A stretch of DNA of 64,000 nucleotides, taken from contig NC_033623.1 of NCBI RefSeq assembly GCF_001540865.1, forward strand, positions 9,903,591 to 9,967,590. Reading direction: 5' to 3'. Both the position numbers and the translations under genes were made by a program. This document shows positions 33,729-45,095 of the stretch, piece after piece; positions within the stretch are counted from its first letter, which is position 1; every line of letters starts with the position of its first letter. This stretch comes from Ananas comosus. Lineage: Eukaryota > Streptophyta > Magnoliopsida > Poales > Bromeliaceae. The notes beneath the pieces are model-generated. The model did not search any database. It was not told the origin of the DNA and was given only the letters and a program-made list of their open reading frames with translations.

Positions 33729-34640
33729 TTGGAGGACATACTATCCAAAGTGGGTGAAAGGTACACCGAAATGGCCGATATCTTTAACTCCTTTAATGAT
33801 GATGTACGCAGCATGGAAGAGAGCGTCGCCACTGCCATGGCGACCTTTCGAGGCGAGCTTGAGAAGCTCCAAGGCAACATCACCCGTCGTGACGAGGAGC
33901 GGACGAGCTTGATCGAGGAGCTCGTTACCCGAGTCGACGAGGTCGAGGACCTCAAGACGAGGGTGACTATCCTTGAGAAGGCGGTGGCTCGAGGCGGTGA
34001 AACGCAGAAGGAGTACACCCCGAAGGTCCGCGTCCCTGAACCCCAATGCTTCAAGGATTCGCGCGACGAGAAGGAAATAGACAATTTCCTTTGGCACATG
34101 GAGCGCTATCTCAAGGCGCTGCGGATCGAGGACGAGGAGGACAAGGTCCAAACCGCTTCCATGTACCTCACCGACGATGCGATGCTGTGGTGGCGTCGAC
34201 GTTCTGCAGAGGCCGAGAAGGGCCAATGCAAACTGGATACTTGGGAAGACTTCGTGCGCGAACTGAAGGCACAGTTCTACCCCGAGCACGTCGAATACTT
34301 GGCGCGGAGGCAACTTCGACGGCTCAAGCATACAGGATCCCTCAAGGAGTACGTCAAGGAGTACTCCAAACTGATGCTTGCCATCACCAGCATGACCGAG
34401 GAGGATTGGCTATTCTGCTTCCTCGACGGTCTTCAACCATGGGCTAACAAGGAGCTCGTGGCGAGAGACGTCAAGAATGTGAGCTCTGCTATCGCTCAAG
34501 CGGAGAAGCTGCTGGAGTATGACAAGCAGGACTTCGCTCGTGGCAAACCATCTAAGGCGGGCAAGGCCAAAGGTGGGGGAGACCGCCGCGAGCAGCGTGA
34601 TCACAAGGGCCAAGAGCGAAAGGCCCTCCGCAAAAGAAGA
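33729..34640 (+). pseudogene. gypsy gag
   Basis: The gag protein packages element RNA. The frame starts MEDILSKVGERY, with a coiled-coil-like region to about residue 95. The retrotransposon gag domain follows: FLWHMERYLKAL, AMLWWRRRS, WEDFVRELKAQFYPEH, YVKEYSKLML and FLDGLQPWA. The expected zinc knuckle [13 protein letters not shown] (34649-34687) is intact but lies in another frame, the same one as pol. A one-base frameshift near 34620-34640 therefore separates it from gag. Confidence 0.9.
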
Positions 34641-34645
34641 AGATC

Positions 34646-37600
34646 TCTTGCTATGTCTGCGGGGGTGATCACTGGGCGAGAGATTGCCGAAAGAAGAAGA
34701 CCGTCAATACCATCCAAACTGAGGAGAGCGAAGAACAAGCGGAGACGAAGATGGGCGCGCTACAACTCGTCAGCGCGATCCAGGAGCAGGCGAGCAGCAA
34801 ATTGCTCAAGAAGGAGCTCCTGTTCGTGGACGTGACCCTCAACGGGAGGGCCACTCGTGCGCTCGTGGACACGGAAGCGACCCACAACTTCATCGCCGAG
34901 TCTGAGGCCAAACGGCTGGGCCTCACACTCGAGAAGGACACGAGCAAGATCAAGGCTATCAACTCGGTGGCACAGCCTGTCGTGGGAGTAGCCAAAGGGG
35001 TGACGATCGCTGTAGGACCCTGGTCGGGTACAGCGAACTTCACCGCCGCGACTATCGACGACTTCAAAGTCATTCTTGGCATCGACTTTCTAGCTTCATC
35101 GAAAGCAGTCCCGATGCAGCACCTCGGGGCCTTGAGCATCATGGAGGAGGCAGCCCCGTGCATGGTCTTGGCTAGCCGCAGCGAGCCAGCGGCAACCCAT
35201 ACCCTCTCCGCTCTGCAACTGCGGAAGGGGGTAAAGCATGGAGAGATCACTTATCTTACGGCCATCCGCGAGGTAAGCAACGAGGACCTCGAGGAGGAAG
35301 GCCCTCCAGCGGTAATCGATGCAGTCCTGGGGGAGTTCAAGGACGTCATGCCCCAGGAGTTGCCCAAGAAACTTCCACCCAGGCGGGAGATGGACCATGC
35401 GATCGAGCTCGAGCCAGGAGCAAAGCCACCAGCAAAGGCACCATACCGCATGGCCCCGCCAGAGCTCGAGGAGTTGCAGCGTCAACTAAAGGACCTCCTC
35501 GATGCAGGCTTCATCAGACCGTCGAAGGCACCCTACGGAGCACCAGTCCTGTTCCAAAGGAAGAGCGACGGAAGCCTGCGGCTCTGTATTGACTACAGAG
35601 CGCTCAACAAGGTGACGGTAAAGAACAAGTACCCTATTCCTCTTGTTGCTGACTTGTTTGACCAGCTTGGCGGAGCGAAGTTCTTCACCAAATTGGACCT
35701 TCGCTCGGGGTACTACCAAGTCAGGATCGCGGAGGGCGATGAGGAGAAAACGGCATGTGTGACGAGGTATGGAGCCTACGAGTTCCTCGTCATGCCATTC
35801 GGCCTGACGAATGCGCCGGCGACCTTCTGCACCCTGATGAACAAACTATTCCACCCCTACCTCGACCGCTTCGTGGTAGTGTACCTCGACGACATCGTCG
35901 TGTACAGCAACACTCTGGAGGAGCACGTCGAGCATCTGCGGACGATCTTCCAAGTGCTGCGGGAGAACCAACTCTATGTCAAAAGGGAGAAGTGCTCCTT
36001 TGCGAAGGAGGAGGTGCACTTTCTTGGCCACTGGATCGGCCGAGGACAACTCCACATGGACCAGCAGAAAGTGCGGGCGATCTGCGAGTAGGAGGCGCCC
36101 ACGACGGTGTCCGAGCTGCGATCCTTTCTCGGACTCGTCAACTACTATCGCCGCTTCATCGCAGGCTACTCTGCTCGAGCGGCCCCTTTGACGGATCTGC
36201 TGAAGAAAACCCAGTCATGGGATTGGACCCCTCGATGCGCGGAGGCATTCGAGGACTTAAAGCGGGCGGTGATGGAGGATCCGGTGTTGCGGCTTCCCGA
36301 CTGCAGCCGTCCATTCGAGGTACATACTGACGCCTCAGACTTTGCCATTGGTGGTGTTCTCGTGCAGGACGGACACCCCATCGCCTATGAAAGCCGCAAG
36401 CTCAACGACACCGAGCGGCGGTACACGGTACAGGAGAAGGAGATGATCGCTGTGGTGCACTGCCTCAGGACTTGGCGGCACTATCTCCTTGGAAGCAAGT
36501 TCGTTGTGCGGACGTACAATGTCGCGACGAGCTACTTCCTCACTCAGAAAAAGCTGTCACCCAAGCAGGCGAGGTGGCAAGACTTCCTGGTAGAGTTCGA
36601 CATGGAACTCATGTACAAACCCGGGAAAGAGAACCAAGTGGCTGACGCACTCAGCCGCAAGGCGGAACTGGCAGCGGTGTGCCAGATCCAAGGCGCGATC
36701 AGGGAGCGAATCCGTGAAGGGACTTGCGAAGACCCTGTGGCCCAAGGACTCGTGCGACTCGTCAAGGAGGGCAAGGCGCAACGGTTCTGGCTTAGCGATG
36801 GGCTGCTCCTGACCAAGGGGCGGCGCGTCTATGTGCCCAGATGGGGCAATCTTTGTCGCGAGCTCATGAAGGAGTGTCATGACTCCAATTGGGCCGGACA
36901 TCCATGACAGAAGCGGACGATGGCGCTGCTCGAGGCCGCCTACTATTGGCCTCGCATGCACGACGACGTGGAGGCGTACGTGCGGACTTGCCTTGTGTGG
37001 CAGCAAGACAAGGTGGAGCGCCAGAAGCCTGGAGGCCTCCTTGAGCCCTTGCCTACACCGACGCTTCCATGGGAGAGCATTTCCATGGACTTCATCTCCG
37101 CCTTGCCCAAGGTGGGGACGTTGGGGTCCATCCTCATGGTGGTGGACCGATTCTCCAAGTACGGGACTTTCATCGCGGCACCAGCGGATTGCACGGCGGA
37201 AGAAGCGGCGCGGCTCTTCGTCAGCAATGTGGTGAAGCTTTGGGGCGTCCTCGAAAGCATTGTGAGTGACTGAGACCCTAGGTTTACGGGCAAGTTCTGG
37301 ACAGAGGTGTTCCGGATCTTGGGGTCGGAGTTGCTCTTTTTCACCAGTTTTCATCCGCAGACGGATGGCCAGACGGAGCGGGTGAACGCCCTACTGGAGG
37401 AGTACCTGCGGCACTATGTCAGTGCCAACCAGAAGGATTGGGTGCATCATCTGGACGTGGCCCAGTTCTCCTACAACTTGCGGCGGAGCGAGTCCACCAA
37501 CCTTAGCCCGTTCGAGCTTACAACGGGGAGGCAACCACTCACTCCGCATTCTGCTGCTGTGGGCGAGCAGGGCCGCAGCCCAATGGCTCTCCAATTCACT

Positions 37601-38113
37601 TCTCACTTGCAGGAGAAGGGGGACATTGCGAGAGCCTATCTCGAGAAGGCAGCCCACCGAATGAAGAAGTGGGCCGATGCAAAGCGGCGACCCTTGGAGT
37701 TTGCCGAGGGAGATCGAGTGTTGATCAAGCTACAACCACAACAGTTCAAGGCTTTTCGCAAGGTGCACCGTGGGCTTTTGCGAAAATACAAGGGGCCTTT
37801 CACTGTCATCAAGCGAGCGGGCAAGGCAGCCTACAAACTGTAGCTCCCCGCCAACCTGAAAATTCATCCTGTCTTTCATGCTAGTTGCCTGCGGCCCTAC
37901 CATGAAGACGCTGAGGATCCGAGCCGGGGCGTGTCGCAGCGCGCTCCCGCCACTATGACCACTGCTATCGACAAGGAGGTCGAAACCTTGCTGGACACTC
38001 GCACCATTCGGCGTCGCGAAGTCCCGAGGAGCGTCGAGTACCTTGTCAAGTGGAAGAATCTTCCGCATGGCGAGGCAAGCTGGGAGAAAGCTGACACTCT
38101 CTGGAAGTATTAG
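34646..38113 (+). pseudogene. gypsy pol (protease, RT, RNase H, integrase, chromodomain) with stops
   Basis: A single reading frame throughout. Zinc knuckle at 34649. Protease around 34866, with the active-site DTG changed to DTE ([10 protein letters not shown]). Reverse transcriptase with [25 protein letters not shown] and the catalytic YLDDIVVYS near 35884. RNase H with [14 protein letters not shown] and [12 protein letters not shown]. Integrase zinc finger around 36870-36990, one Cys replaced by Trp (TCLVWQQ), then catalytic core SMDFISALP and HPQTDGQTERVN. Chromodomain VEYLVKWKN, ASWEKAD near 38036-38090. In-frame stops lie at 36089-36091 (probable Trp), 36905-36907, 37271-37273 (probable Arg), 37841-37843 and 38111-38113. 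The domain order is that of a chromovirus. The stops and damaged protease make it inactive. Confidence 0.95.
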
Positions 38114-38166
38114 AAGCTGATCGATGACTTCCAACACCAGCGCGCAACGAGGGTGTCTACGCAATA

Positions 38167-38178
38167 GGTGGGGGAGGC
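38167..38178 (+). other. Polypurine tract of the gypsy element
   Basis: GGTGGGGGAGGC immediately precedes the 3' LTR, the position of the plus-strand primer. Confidence 0.8.
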
Positions 38179-38678
38179 TATCACGATATAAAGATTTTCT
38201 CCGCAATTTTGCTTGCGGACATCTGACGGAGGTTTTGGCTTGGAATCTTCTAGAAGCTTCTATGCGGATCTCGAGACTGATGGTGCGGATACCGGAGGGT
38301 TATGAGTCCCTTAGAGTTTCTAGGTAGTCAATAAATGTATGACTCTTCGAGTTCTATGCTTATTTATTAGGACCCTTGGGAGACCGCGTGGCCTCCCCTT
38401 TTGGCTAGTAGTATTGTGCCACTTGGCACCTTTTCATTGGCACTATGGGCGGCGAGTGGCCTATAAATAGTGTGGCCTCCACCCCCTCTCATTTCAGAAT
38501 CCTCTATTGTATTCTCAAGTTTAAAGTAATAGAAGAGCTTTCTTCTTATCTCTCTCTTGTACTTAGTCTAGGACGAGCGAGGTCCTAACTTAGCAAGTAG
38601 AGAGGCAGGCTTGCTCACTTCGCGAAGGAAGGCGAGCGCTGCACGGATTTTGCGAACCAAACCGTTAAGTCCGTGACA
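38179..38678 (+). repeat. 3' LTR of the gypsy element
   Basis: Same 500 bp as the 5' LTR. The opening TG has mutated to TA, and several C-to-T and G-to-A changes lie in the first 60 bp. Confidence 0.95.
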
Positions 38679-39327
38679 CTGCGCTACTTAACCGCAACTA
38701 GATCCGACATAACCTATAGTGTTGGGTTGATCAGCAGATATATAGAAAAGCCGACTCAGATGCGTCTACAGGCAGCAAAGCGTATTTTACGCTATATAAA
38801 AGGAACGGTCAACTATGGTATTGTTTACGCTTATGGTGGCAAATCCAAACTCATCAGATTCACCGATAGCAATTTGGCCAGCGACGTAGAAGAACGGAAA
38901 AGCACATCAGGCAACGTATTTTTTCTTGGAAGCGGTGCATTCACATGATTATCGAAGAAACAGGATATCGTAGCTCTCTCGACAGCAAAAGCCGAATACG
39001 TGGCTGCGTGAGCAAGCGCTACACAAGCAATTTGGCTTAGAAGAGTTCTCAAAGAATTTGGTGAAAGTCAAAAGGCACCTACAAAAATATTTTGTGATAA
39101 TAACTCGGCTATAGCAATCGCAAAAAATCTAGTTTTTCAAGGAACGTGTAAACATATTGAAGTCCGTTATCATTATATTCGAGAACTTGTGAAGAAGAAT
39201 GAGATCAAACTACACTTTTGCAGAAGCGAGAATCAAGTCGCCGATATATATACAAAGCCGCTGACATCGGAAAATTTCATGAAGCTACGAAAGCTACTCG
39301 AATGCGAAAAATTGGGTTAAGGAAGGA
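38679..39327 (+). pseudogene. Ty1/copia RNase H region (3' part of the split element)
   Basis: Continues the copia frame with RYLTATRSDITYSVGLISRY, RILRYIKGT, then the RNase H blocks SKLIRFTDSNLASDVEERKS, STAKAEYVAA, IFCDNNSAIAIAKN, KHIEVRYHYIRELV and VADIYTKPL. Stops at about 38946-38948 and 39009-39011 disable it. The end is followed by the purine-rich GGTTAAGGAAGGA tract and the 3' LTR. Confidence 0.93.
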
Positions 39328-39568
39328 TGTTGATAAGTAACCCAATATTTTTGTTTAGTTTAGATTTATTTCTGTCAAGTTTATCTCTTAATATTTTTGT
39401 TGGTTAGACATAAGAGATAAGTTTAAATCTGGTTCAGTTATTGTTATTAGGATTTTGATTTATTCCTATATATAGACGATTGTAAATGTGTGAAAAATAG
39501 TCCACCATAGAAATTTAGTCCAAGAATATTTAATTAAGATTTAGTTTTATACTCCTCTCCTTCCAACA
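39328..39568 (+). repeat. 3' LTR of the copia element, 241 bp
   Basis: Begins TGTTGATAAGTAACCC after a polypurine tract and ends CTTCCAACA, with TGTTG/CAACA inverted termini. Its partner LTR is not in the window. Confidence 0.85.
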
Positions 39569-39719
39569 GGGAGAAGCTATTGAATAATTAGGCGAGAGAG
39601 ATGAGATAGAAGAGGAAGCGAGCAATCAGAGGAAAAAAAAAAAAAAGAGAAAAAAAATTAAAAAAAAAAAAATTTTCAGAAAAAGGAGACAAAGGGGCAG
39701 ACGGTGGAGAAGAGGAATA

Positions 39720-39975
39720 ACATGAAAAGTATTTGAAAGTTGGCCCACCTTAATTAAAAGAGAGAGAATGTGGGCTCTACTAAAATAGGAGGAGAAAAAA
39801 AAGGGTAACGTGTGAAATATTTGGAAGGAAGCAGCCTATCCTAATTAAGAATAGAGAAAATGTAGACTCAATTAAGAGGAGGAAAAAAAAAAGATAATAT
39901 GTGAAATATTAATTTGGAAGGAGGTAGTCTATCCTAATTAAAAAAAGAGAGAATGTGGGCTCAATTAAGAGAATA
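39720..39975. repeat. Three imperfect ~100-bp tandem repeats
   Basis: Units share GTGAAATATT, TTGGAAGGA, CCTAATTAA, AGAGAGAATGTGGGCTC and AAAAAAAAG. They follow poly-A runs near 39630-39670. Confidence 0.75.
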
Positions 39976-40911
39976 ATTGTGGCTTTAGAAAGAAGATGGA
40001 TTTTCTGTGAATTACAGAGAGAGCTTGAAATCCACGAAAATTTATTATATTTTATTTTATAGATTTGTGAAAAAAATAGGTACTATGCTACTATGGTGAA
40101 CAATCCGGCAATGCTTTCGTGGGAGAAAGCTTTTACTGCAATAGTTATTTCAACTAGAAATAATTACCACCAATCAATAGCCTCTGTATTATACAAAGAT
40201 ACTTTTGCAAAATATTATTTCAAAACAAAAATTACCAAAGTACTTTTGATTAGATCTTTGCTATCATTCATAGTACAATACAATTGGTTTGGATCATAGT
40301 ACAATTACCAAAGTCGTTTTGATTAGATCTTTTTTTATTTTTTTTAATTATACTCTCTTTCTCTAACCTATTTGATTAGAAGTCTTTATTATTGTTGAAA
40401 AAAGTATTATACATATTACATGACTATTTTATTTATTATTATTTGATATTAATATCTTATTCCATATTCCTAGTAATCTCATAGTGCGAACCAAAGGGCT
40501 GATAAATTCCAAGTTCCAACATTCCCCCCATTTTGGTACATCCATCTTGGCAAAGCATATTCCATGCAGATCTAGAGCAGTTATCAAAAACAAAATAAAA
40601 AAAAGTAACTCTAAAACAGACCAAAAAATAAAACTCTCCTTGCACATTTATTTCATCTTACAAGTCGCATTATCAGGAATATTGTTACAATCAGAAGAAA
40701 CACCAGGTTATATACAATTGCAACACATTGAACTATATTACATTGTAAGATAATTATGAATTTTTTGATTAGCCATCAAAAAAACCAGCCAATCATCGTA
40801 TTTGTACTATACAAATATATATATACACACACCCCGTTATAATACAAAAGTATGGAGAACCCTGCAGAATATATCAAAGGAATATAACGTCCGTAGTAAA
40901 GCTACATTACT
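39976..40911. other. Intergenic, AT-rich
   Basis: No gene recognised. Mostly AT-rich. The last part may be 3' flank of the DUF7054 gene. Confidence 0.45.
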
Positions 40912-41237
40912 GGGTAAATTGCAACATAGGAGGTTTCAATCAGGTCCTTGTCGTTTCAATTGTTACAGTTTGGTCCCTAGCTTCCGCTTTTGGTTTCAAA
41001 CTCTTACTCCTTTCATTAAATTCCTTCGTTAAATTGAGTAGAAATGCCCACATAATCACCATATAAGAAGTCCAAAGATCGCCAAGCGGCAGTTAGATGA
41101 CGAGTATGTGGATATTCCTATCCAATTTGGCGAAGGAACTTAACCAAAAAAGTGAGGGGCCTAAATGCAATATTTGAAAGGTGAGGACCAAACTAAGAGT
41201 AGCTATAACTTTGAGGACTCCTTGGTGCAATTTACCC
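40912..41237. mobile_element. MITE near the 3' end of the DUF7054 gene, 326 bp
   Basis: Left end GGGTAAATTGCAACATAGG and inversely read right end GGGTAAATTGCACCAAGG form a strong inverted repeat. TACT flanks both ends (40908-40911 and 41238-41241). It ends 50 bp from the stop codon, so it probably lies in the gene's 3' UTR. The same GGGTAAATTG terminus is seen in the element at 42417-43237. Confidence 0.8.
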
Positions 41238-41286
41238 TACTATAACCAGAGAAGGGTGCTTAGCTCCTTACAATTAGTAAACAACA

Positions 41287-43790
41287 TCATAAGCAGGTTA
41301 TACAAGTCACCATCCTCCAAAGCTTCTTTGTTCTTCTGCCGATCTTGTTCAACTTCTTTATAATAAAGGAGAAGAAGTTGGGAGGATCAATCGCCACAGA
41401 TCTCGGATTGAACAGGATAATTTCACTGCTGATGGTCTTTATATCACTATCTCCTTGGCCAAAATTGAAGGAATTGTTTCCGCTGTTCTTGCGAAGATAG
41501 AAGCTCCTGCCCCCAACTTCTCCAATCTTGTCACTTTTGTTCAAACCTGCCAAAAAAGTCTAAAATTCCTAAGTTTTATGTAACACAAACACAATAATAA
41601 TTCATCCTCGGATCTCTCACCATATACTAAATAGTAATATTATTTGATCGAAGCAAATCCAATGTGCTGACCCCGTCTGATCATTAACTAAACCGATAGC
41701 ACTTGTTTGGCATCACTTCTGATTTCAGCTATAATTTTGATTACGCTACTACTCTATTACTTCCAAAATAAATTCAAAAAAGAAAAAATCAACTATGTTT
41801 TGCACCCACAATCTCTTCCCCCCTCATCATACACTCCGAGATATCGTAACCGTATATATTTTGATAACATAAATTACATTAAAAATCAAAGTGATGCAAA
41901 GCATGCTTTTAATAGAAACAACATAAGGGTCAATCAACGACACAAGGGTCCAAGTTGTTTCCTGCATTAACTTCTGATAAAAGTCAATGTAACGCATAAA
42001 TTTTATAGAAACCCAAGTTGTGAACCTTTAACAAGAGTGTAAATCATTGTAGCTTCTCTGAGTTTCCAGAGAGAATTGGGCAAAATTATAGCAGTTCCAG
42101 GTTTTAGGACACATGGCCAAAACTAAGGACCACTTCCCCCAATTAATGCGCATACCTAGCTACAAAACGCCCATTTTATCCCAAACATTCCCCAGGGACA
42201 AAGATACGGAAATGCATATTAAGGATGATGATATCTCAACAAATTTATTGAATCCAGACACACTTTATAGATTGAATTTGACCAGATTCATAGAATTTTT
42301 TCTAATAACACCACTCAAAAAACCGGATATTTTTCCACATTCCATGATCCAAATCCCAATATATAAGCAACGCATTAAACAGAGCATTAAAAAAATAATA
42401 ATCATTAAATGGGAAAGGCTAAATTGTATCTTTAGTCCTCAATTTTTAATTTATGATCATTTCTGAGTTTAACTTTTAGAATTATAATTGTTGCTAACAT
42501 GGAGTGATGCAATAGTATTGTAATGAATGATATAACAATTACAAAAATATCATAGTTACATATGGAATGAGGCTACTATATAGTACAGGAGCTCCGGTAC
42601 TATAGTCTTGTTTTTGAGTTTAGAGTGTTCAAATCAATGATCCAACCCGCCTAATATGATCTAGGATATATGAAGTTCTTAGGAGTAATTTTTTTTTTTT
42701 TCAACATCGTTTACTAAGTAAATAATGTCAAAATAAACGGTAAAAATTGAACAATTTTAAAATTTGAGGATATGACTTTTAAATTTAAAATCAATGATGT
42801 TGACCTTGATCTAGATAGTTTAAAGTATTTTTTATCAAAATTTAAATAAATTTAGATTATTCTACACCGTTAAACTACAAACTCGTCATAGTAACCATTG
42901 AAAATTGACAAGTTTGAAATGATTTGATCAAAAAGTAAACTATACCCAAAAAAATATAAAATTTATTTCTAAAAACTTAAAATTTTCTAAATCAATTTTA
43001 ACAGTATGGATAGTGAATTTGAACACCCTAAAATTAAAAATAAGACAATAGTACCGGAGCTCCGGTAATATAGATAGTACATGAGCCTAGCTTATTATAT
43101 ATGATGGCCGCAGCAGTAACACATCACTATCTAGTCAATGAAATTGAACTGCAAAATTAAATTATAATAATCTAAAAATTTTAAGTTGCAAAAACTATAA
43201 CAAATTAATGCTTTAGTACCGAAAGTGCAATTTACCCAATGGGGGATAGAAAAAAAGAAAAAAGGGGAAAAGGAAATAGGGTTTTTACTTTGGAGGGAGA
43301 AGTGGGAGTGGTGGAGCTGGAACGCGGCGGCGGCGGCGGGGTCGAGCTTAGGGCTCCGCCCCTCTCGGCCGTACCTCTCCACCACCGCGGCGATCGCCTC
43401 CTCCACGCTGGCCCCGAGCCGCACCATCGCCCGCACCGGCCCCGCGCTCCCCTCCACCGTCACGCTCACCACCACCTTCGCCTCCCCCCACCGCTCGCCG
43501 AGCGCCGCCGCTGGGGAGCGCGGCGCCCGCGCGAAGAGCGACGGCGACGACGAGGTCGACAGGTCGCCGCCTCCGCCGCCGATCTGTGCGGCGATCGTCG
43601 GCGATCGCCGCCGATCGGGGTCGTCGTCGTCGCCGCCGCCGGAGGTCGATCGGGGGGTCCAGAGGACGGGCTCGGAGGCGGTGCGGGGTAGGATCTTGAT
43701 CGCCGCTTTCGGACGGCGGCGGAGTCGAGCTGCGGCGGCGGTGTCAGAGGGTGAGGTGCGACGCCTAGGGTTAGGGTTTCCTTGGAACAT
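41287..43790 (-). CDS. At4g22758-like protein (DUF7054 type), 2 exons, 253 aa
   Basis: Exon 1 is 43790-43289 and exon 2 is 41546-41287 (minus strand). Splicing CAAA|GTAAAA to GCAG|GTTTG gives LQSLNKSDKIGEVGGRSFYL in frame. The conserved domain runs from VVVSVTVEG and VRLGASVEEAIAAVVERYGR, then LHHSHFSLQSLN, to GGRSFYLRKN. This is a ubiquitin-like-fold family of plant proteins annotated as uncharacterised At4g22758-like. No enzymatic function is known. The N-terminal 100 residues are low-complexity, rich in Arg, Ser, Ala and Gly. The C-terminus has a basic stretch (KKLNKIGRRTKKLWR) and ends CITCL. Exon 1 is extremely GC-rich, exon 2 is not, a gradient seen in monocots. The intron (41547-43288) holds two nested foldback elements. 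A (CT)n leader lies just upstream of the ATG. Confidence 0.88.
42417..43237. mobile_element. Foldback MITE in the DUF7054 intron (outer)
   Basis: Left end GGCTAAATTGTATCTTTAG and inversely read right end GGGTAAATTGCACTTTCGG pair imperfectly. Subterminal AATTATAAT/ATTATAAT words also pair. It is interrupted by a second element at 42570-43087. A close relative, with better ends, is at 62014-62383. The right end is only about 50 bp from the splice donor of exon 1. Confidence 0.6.
42570..43087. mobile_element. Foldback MITE nested in the previous one, 518 bp
   Basis: Long inverted ends: AGGCTACTATATAGTACAGG and GAGCTCCGGTACTATAGTCT on the left match, inverted, GAGCTCCGGTACTATTGTCT and AGGCTCATGTACTATCTATA on the right. 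The ends are about 45 bp each, with central GGAGCTCC palindromes. No coding sequence. Confidence 0.8.
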
Positions 43791-43797
43791 AGTATCT

Positions 43798-43800
<3 letters not shown>

Positions 43801-43832
<32 letters not shown>
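43801..43832. repeat. (AG)n microsatellite
   Basis: Sixteen AG units just upstream of the DUF7054 start codon. On the transcribed strand it is a (CT)n leader. Confidence 0.95.
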
Positions 43833-43836
<4 letters not shown>

Positions 43837-44073
43837 TTGGGTGGGTTGAGTGGGGAAGGTGAGGGTTCGGCCTCTCATGGGGAGGAGGGAGTTGGGAGGA
43901 GGAAACTGTTAGTTGGAAAAGGACGTAAAATTGTACAGGGACCCCTTAACTTTATGATAATTGTAATTCACCCCTCAATAAGCTTTATTTGTGACTCTCA
44001 TTATTATTAATTATTTTTGTCATTCAAATTAGTGAGGTACTATTTATAGCTCTCATTTTAATAGTTTCAATTA
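43833..44073. other. Upstream region of the DUF7054 gene
   Basis: A G-rich stretch to about 43910, then AT-rich sequence. No clear TATA box assigned. Confidence 0.4.
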
Positions 44074-44318
44074 GAGTATAACTACTATACTATTAAAAGT
44101 ATAGAGGATCTGGTATTTTCGATTTTTTGGCTCTTAAATTAATATTTTTTGATTATTTTTAATTTTTAGATTAATATTATTATTATGTGGGACAACTCAA
44201 CCTAGAGAGATTATTCAACCCTGCAGGACAGCAATCATCCTAATCATTTAATTCTTAATCCAAGAGACAAAAAGTCAGAGGCACCAAGTCTTCTATTTTT
44301 TCAATAGTATAGTAACTC
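44074..44318. mobile_element. MITE, 245 bp
   Basis: Left end GAGTATAACTACTATACTAT and inversely read right end GAGTTACTATACTATTGAAA align with small gaps, continuing into AGGATCTGGT versus AGACTTGGT. No coding sequence. It lies in the promoter-side flank of the DUF7054 gene. Confidence 0.65.
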
Positions 44319-45095
44319 TACACGGTTCAACTAGTCGTTAGCATGCCCATATTATATTAATCTTTTTGTATGTTTAATAATAGTAACAATTACTATTTTA
44401 TCAATTAATGATAGAATTAAAAAAATTAATTTCTTTAATTAAATTTATTATTTGGATATCACGTCTCTCATATTAAAATTATAATAAAATTTGGTAATGG
44501 TTTTTTTGCAGCTTTTTTAACTTATAGTTAACCAAATTGCTACTTTTAACTAATTTTATTTCAATTTAGTTAAGTAATTTGAATAAAAGAAATTTGGAAC
44601 ACCTTTTTGAAAAATATCCTATAGCTGAGGGGTCTCGATGCGTTTTTGTCTTGCGTTGAAATTTGGCAATGTCTATAGCAGTTACGTGCACCTGAGCGTT
44701 CGATCCTCTACATAAACGCATTTTTACAACAAATACGACGGGACACGTGGCTCTCTTTTGAATGCTTTGTACAGGAGTAGCAAATGAAATTGTGCCACGT
44801 TAGCATATATTACAGAAGCATACAACTGGCGTTGTAGAGGATGCGCGCTTAGGGGCCCTCGGATTCTGCGCGTGGGGGGTGGTAATGCGTGCCCCTGAAG
44901 TTTAGGAGAATTTACGGAGACGCCACTGGGCTATTTGTCGACTTCTGAAATTTATTATTTTTTAATTTATTTTATTATTATTATTATTACATTATTGGTG
45001 CAAATAATAGAATGGAAGAAAAAACTAAAAAAAAATAATTATTGGGGTGAATTATTTATAGCATAGAAAAAAAAAAAAGTCATTAGTTTATTTTA
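44319..45095. other. Intergenic DNA, nothing firm
   Basis: Mostly AT-rich, with a GC-richer patch at 44620-44935. It contains GATCCTCTACATAAACGC and an inverted GCGTTGTAGAGGATGCGC, which suggests a further decayed foldback. No gene recognised. Confidence 0.4.

Larger units (their letters stand above)
33069..38678 (+). mobile_element. Complete Ty3/gypsy chromodomain retrotransposon, 5.6 kb
   Basis: Two 500-bp LTRs (33069-33568 and 38179-38678) enclose a primer-binding site, gag-pol and a polypurine tract. The target duplication is CTGC (33065-33068 and 38679-38682). Removing the element and one CTGC restores the copia frame across the site. By eye I count about 13 differences between the LTRs, mostly C/T and G/A transitions, so roughly 97% identity and a fairly recent insertion. 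Gene order protease, reverse transcriptase, RNase H, integrase, then a C-terminal chromodomain identifies a chromovirus. Multiple in-frame stops show this copy is not autonomous. Confidence 0.97.

Noticed and set aside
33458..34331. Long minus-strand open frames (213 and 196 codons) over the gypsy gag region
   Set aside because: They are antisense shadows of the GC-rich gag frame. The plus strand has clear gag motifs and the minus frames have none.
36107..36907. Treating the RNase H segment of the gypsy element as a separate gene
   Set aside because: It is in the same frame as the upstream reverse transcriptase and only separated by one stop codon, so it is part of one broken pol.
43225..43800. 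191- and 150-codon plus-strand frames
   Set aside because: Antisense of the GC-rich exon 1 of the DUF7054 gene. The minus strand splices to a matching second exon and carries family motifs.
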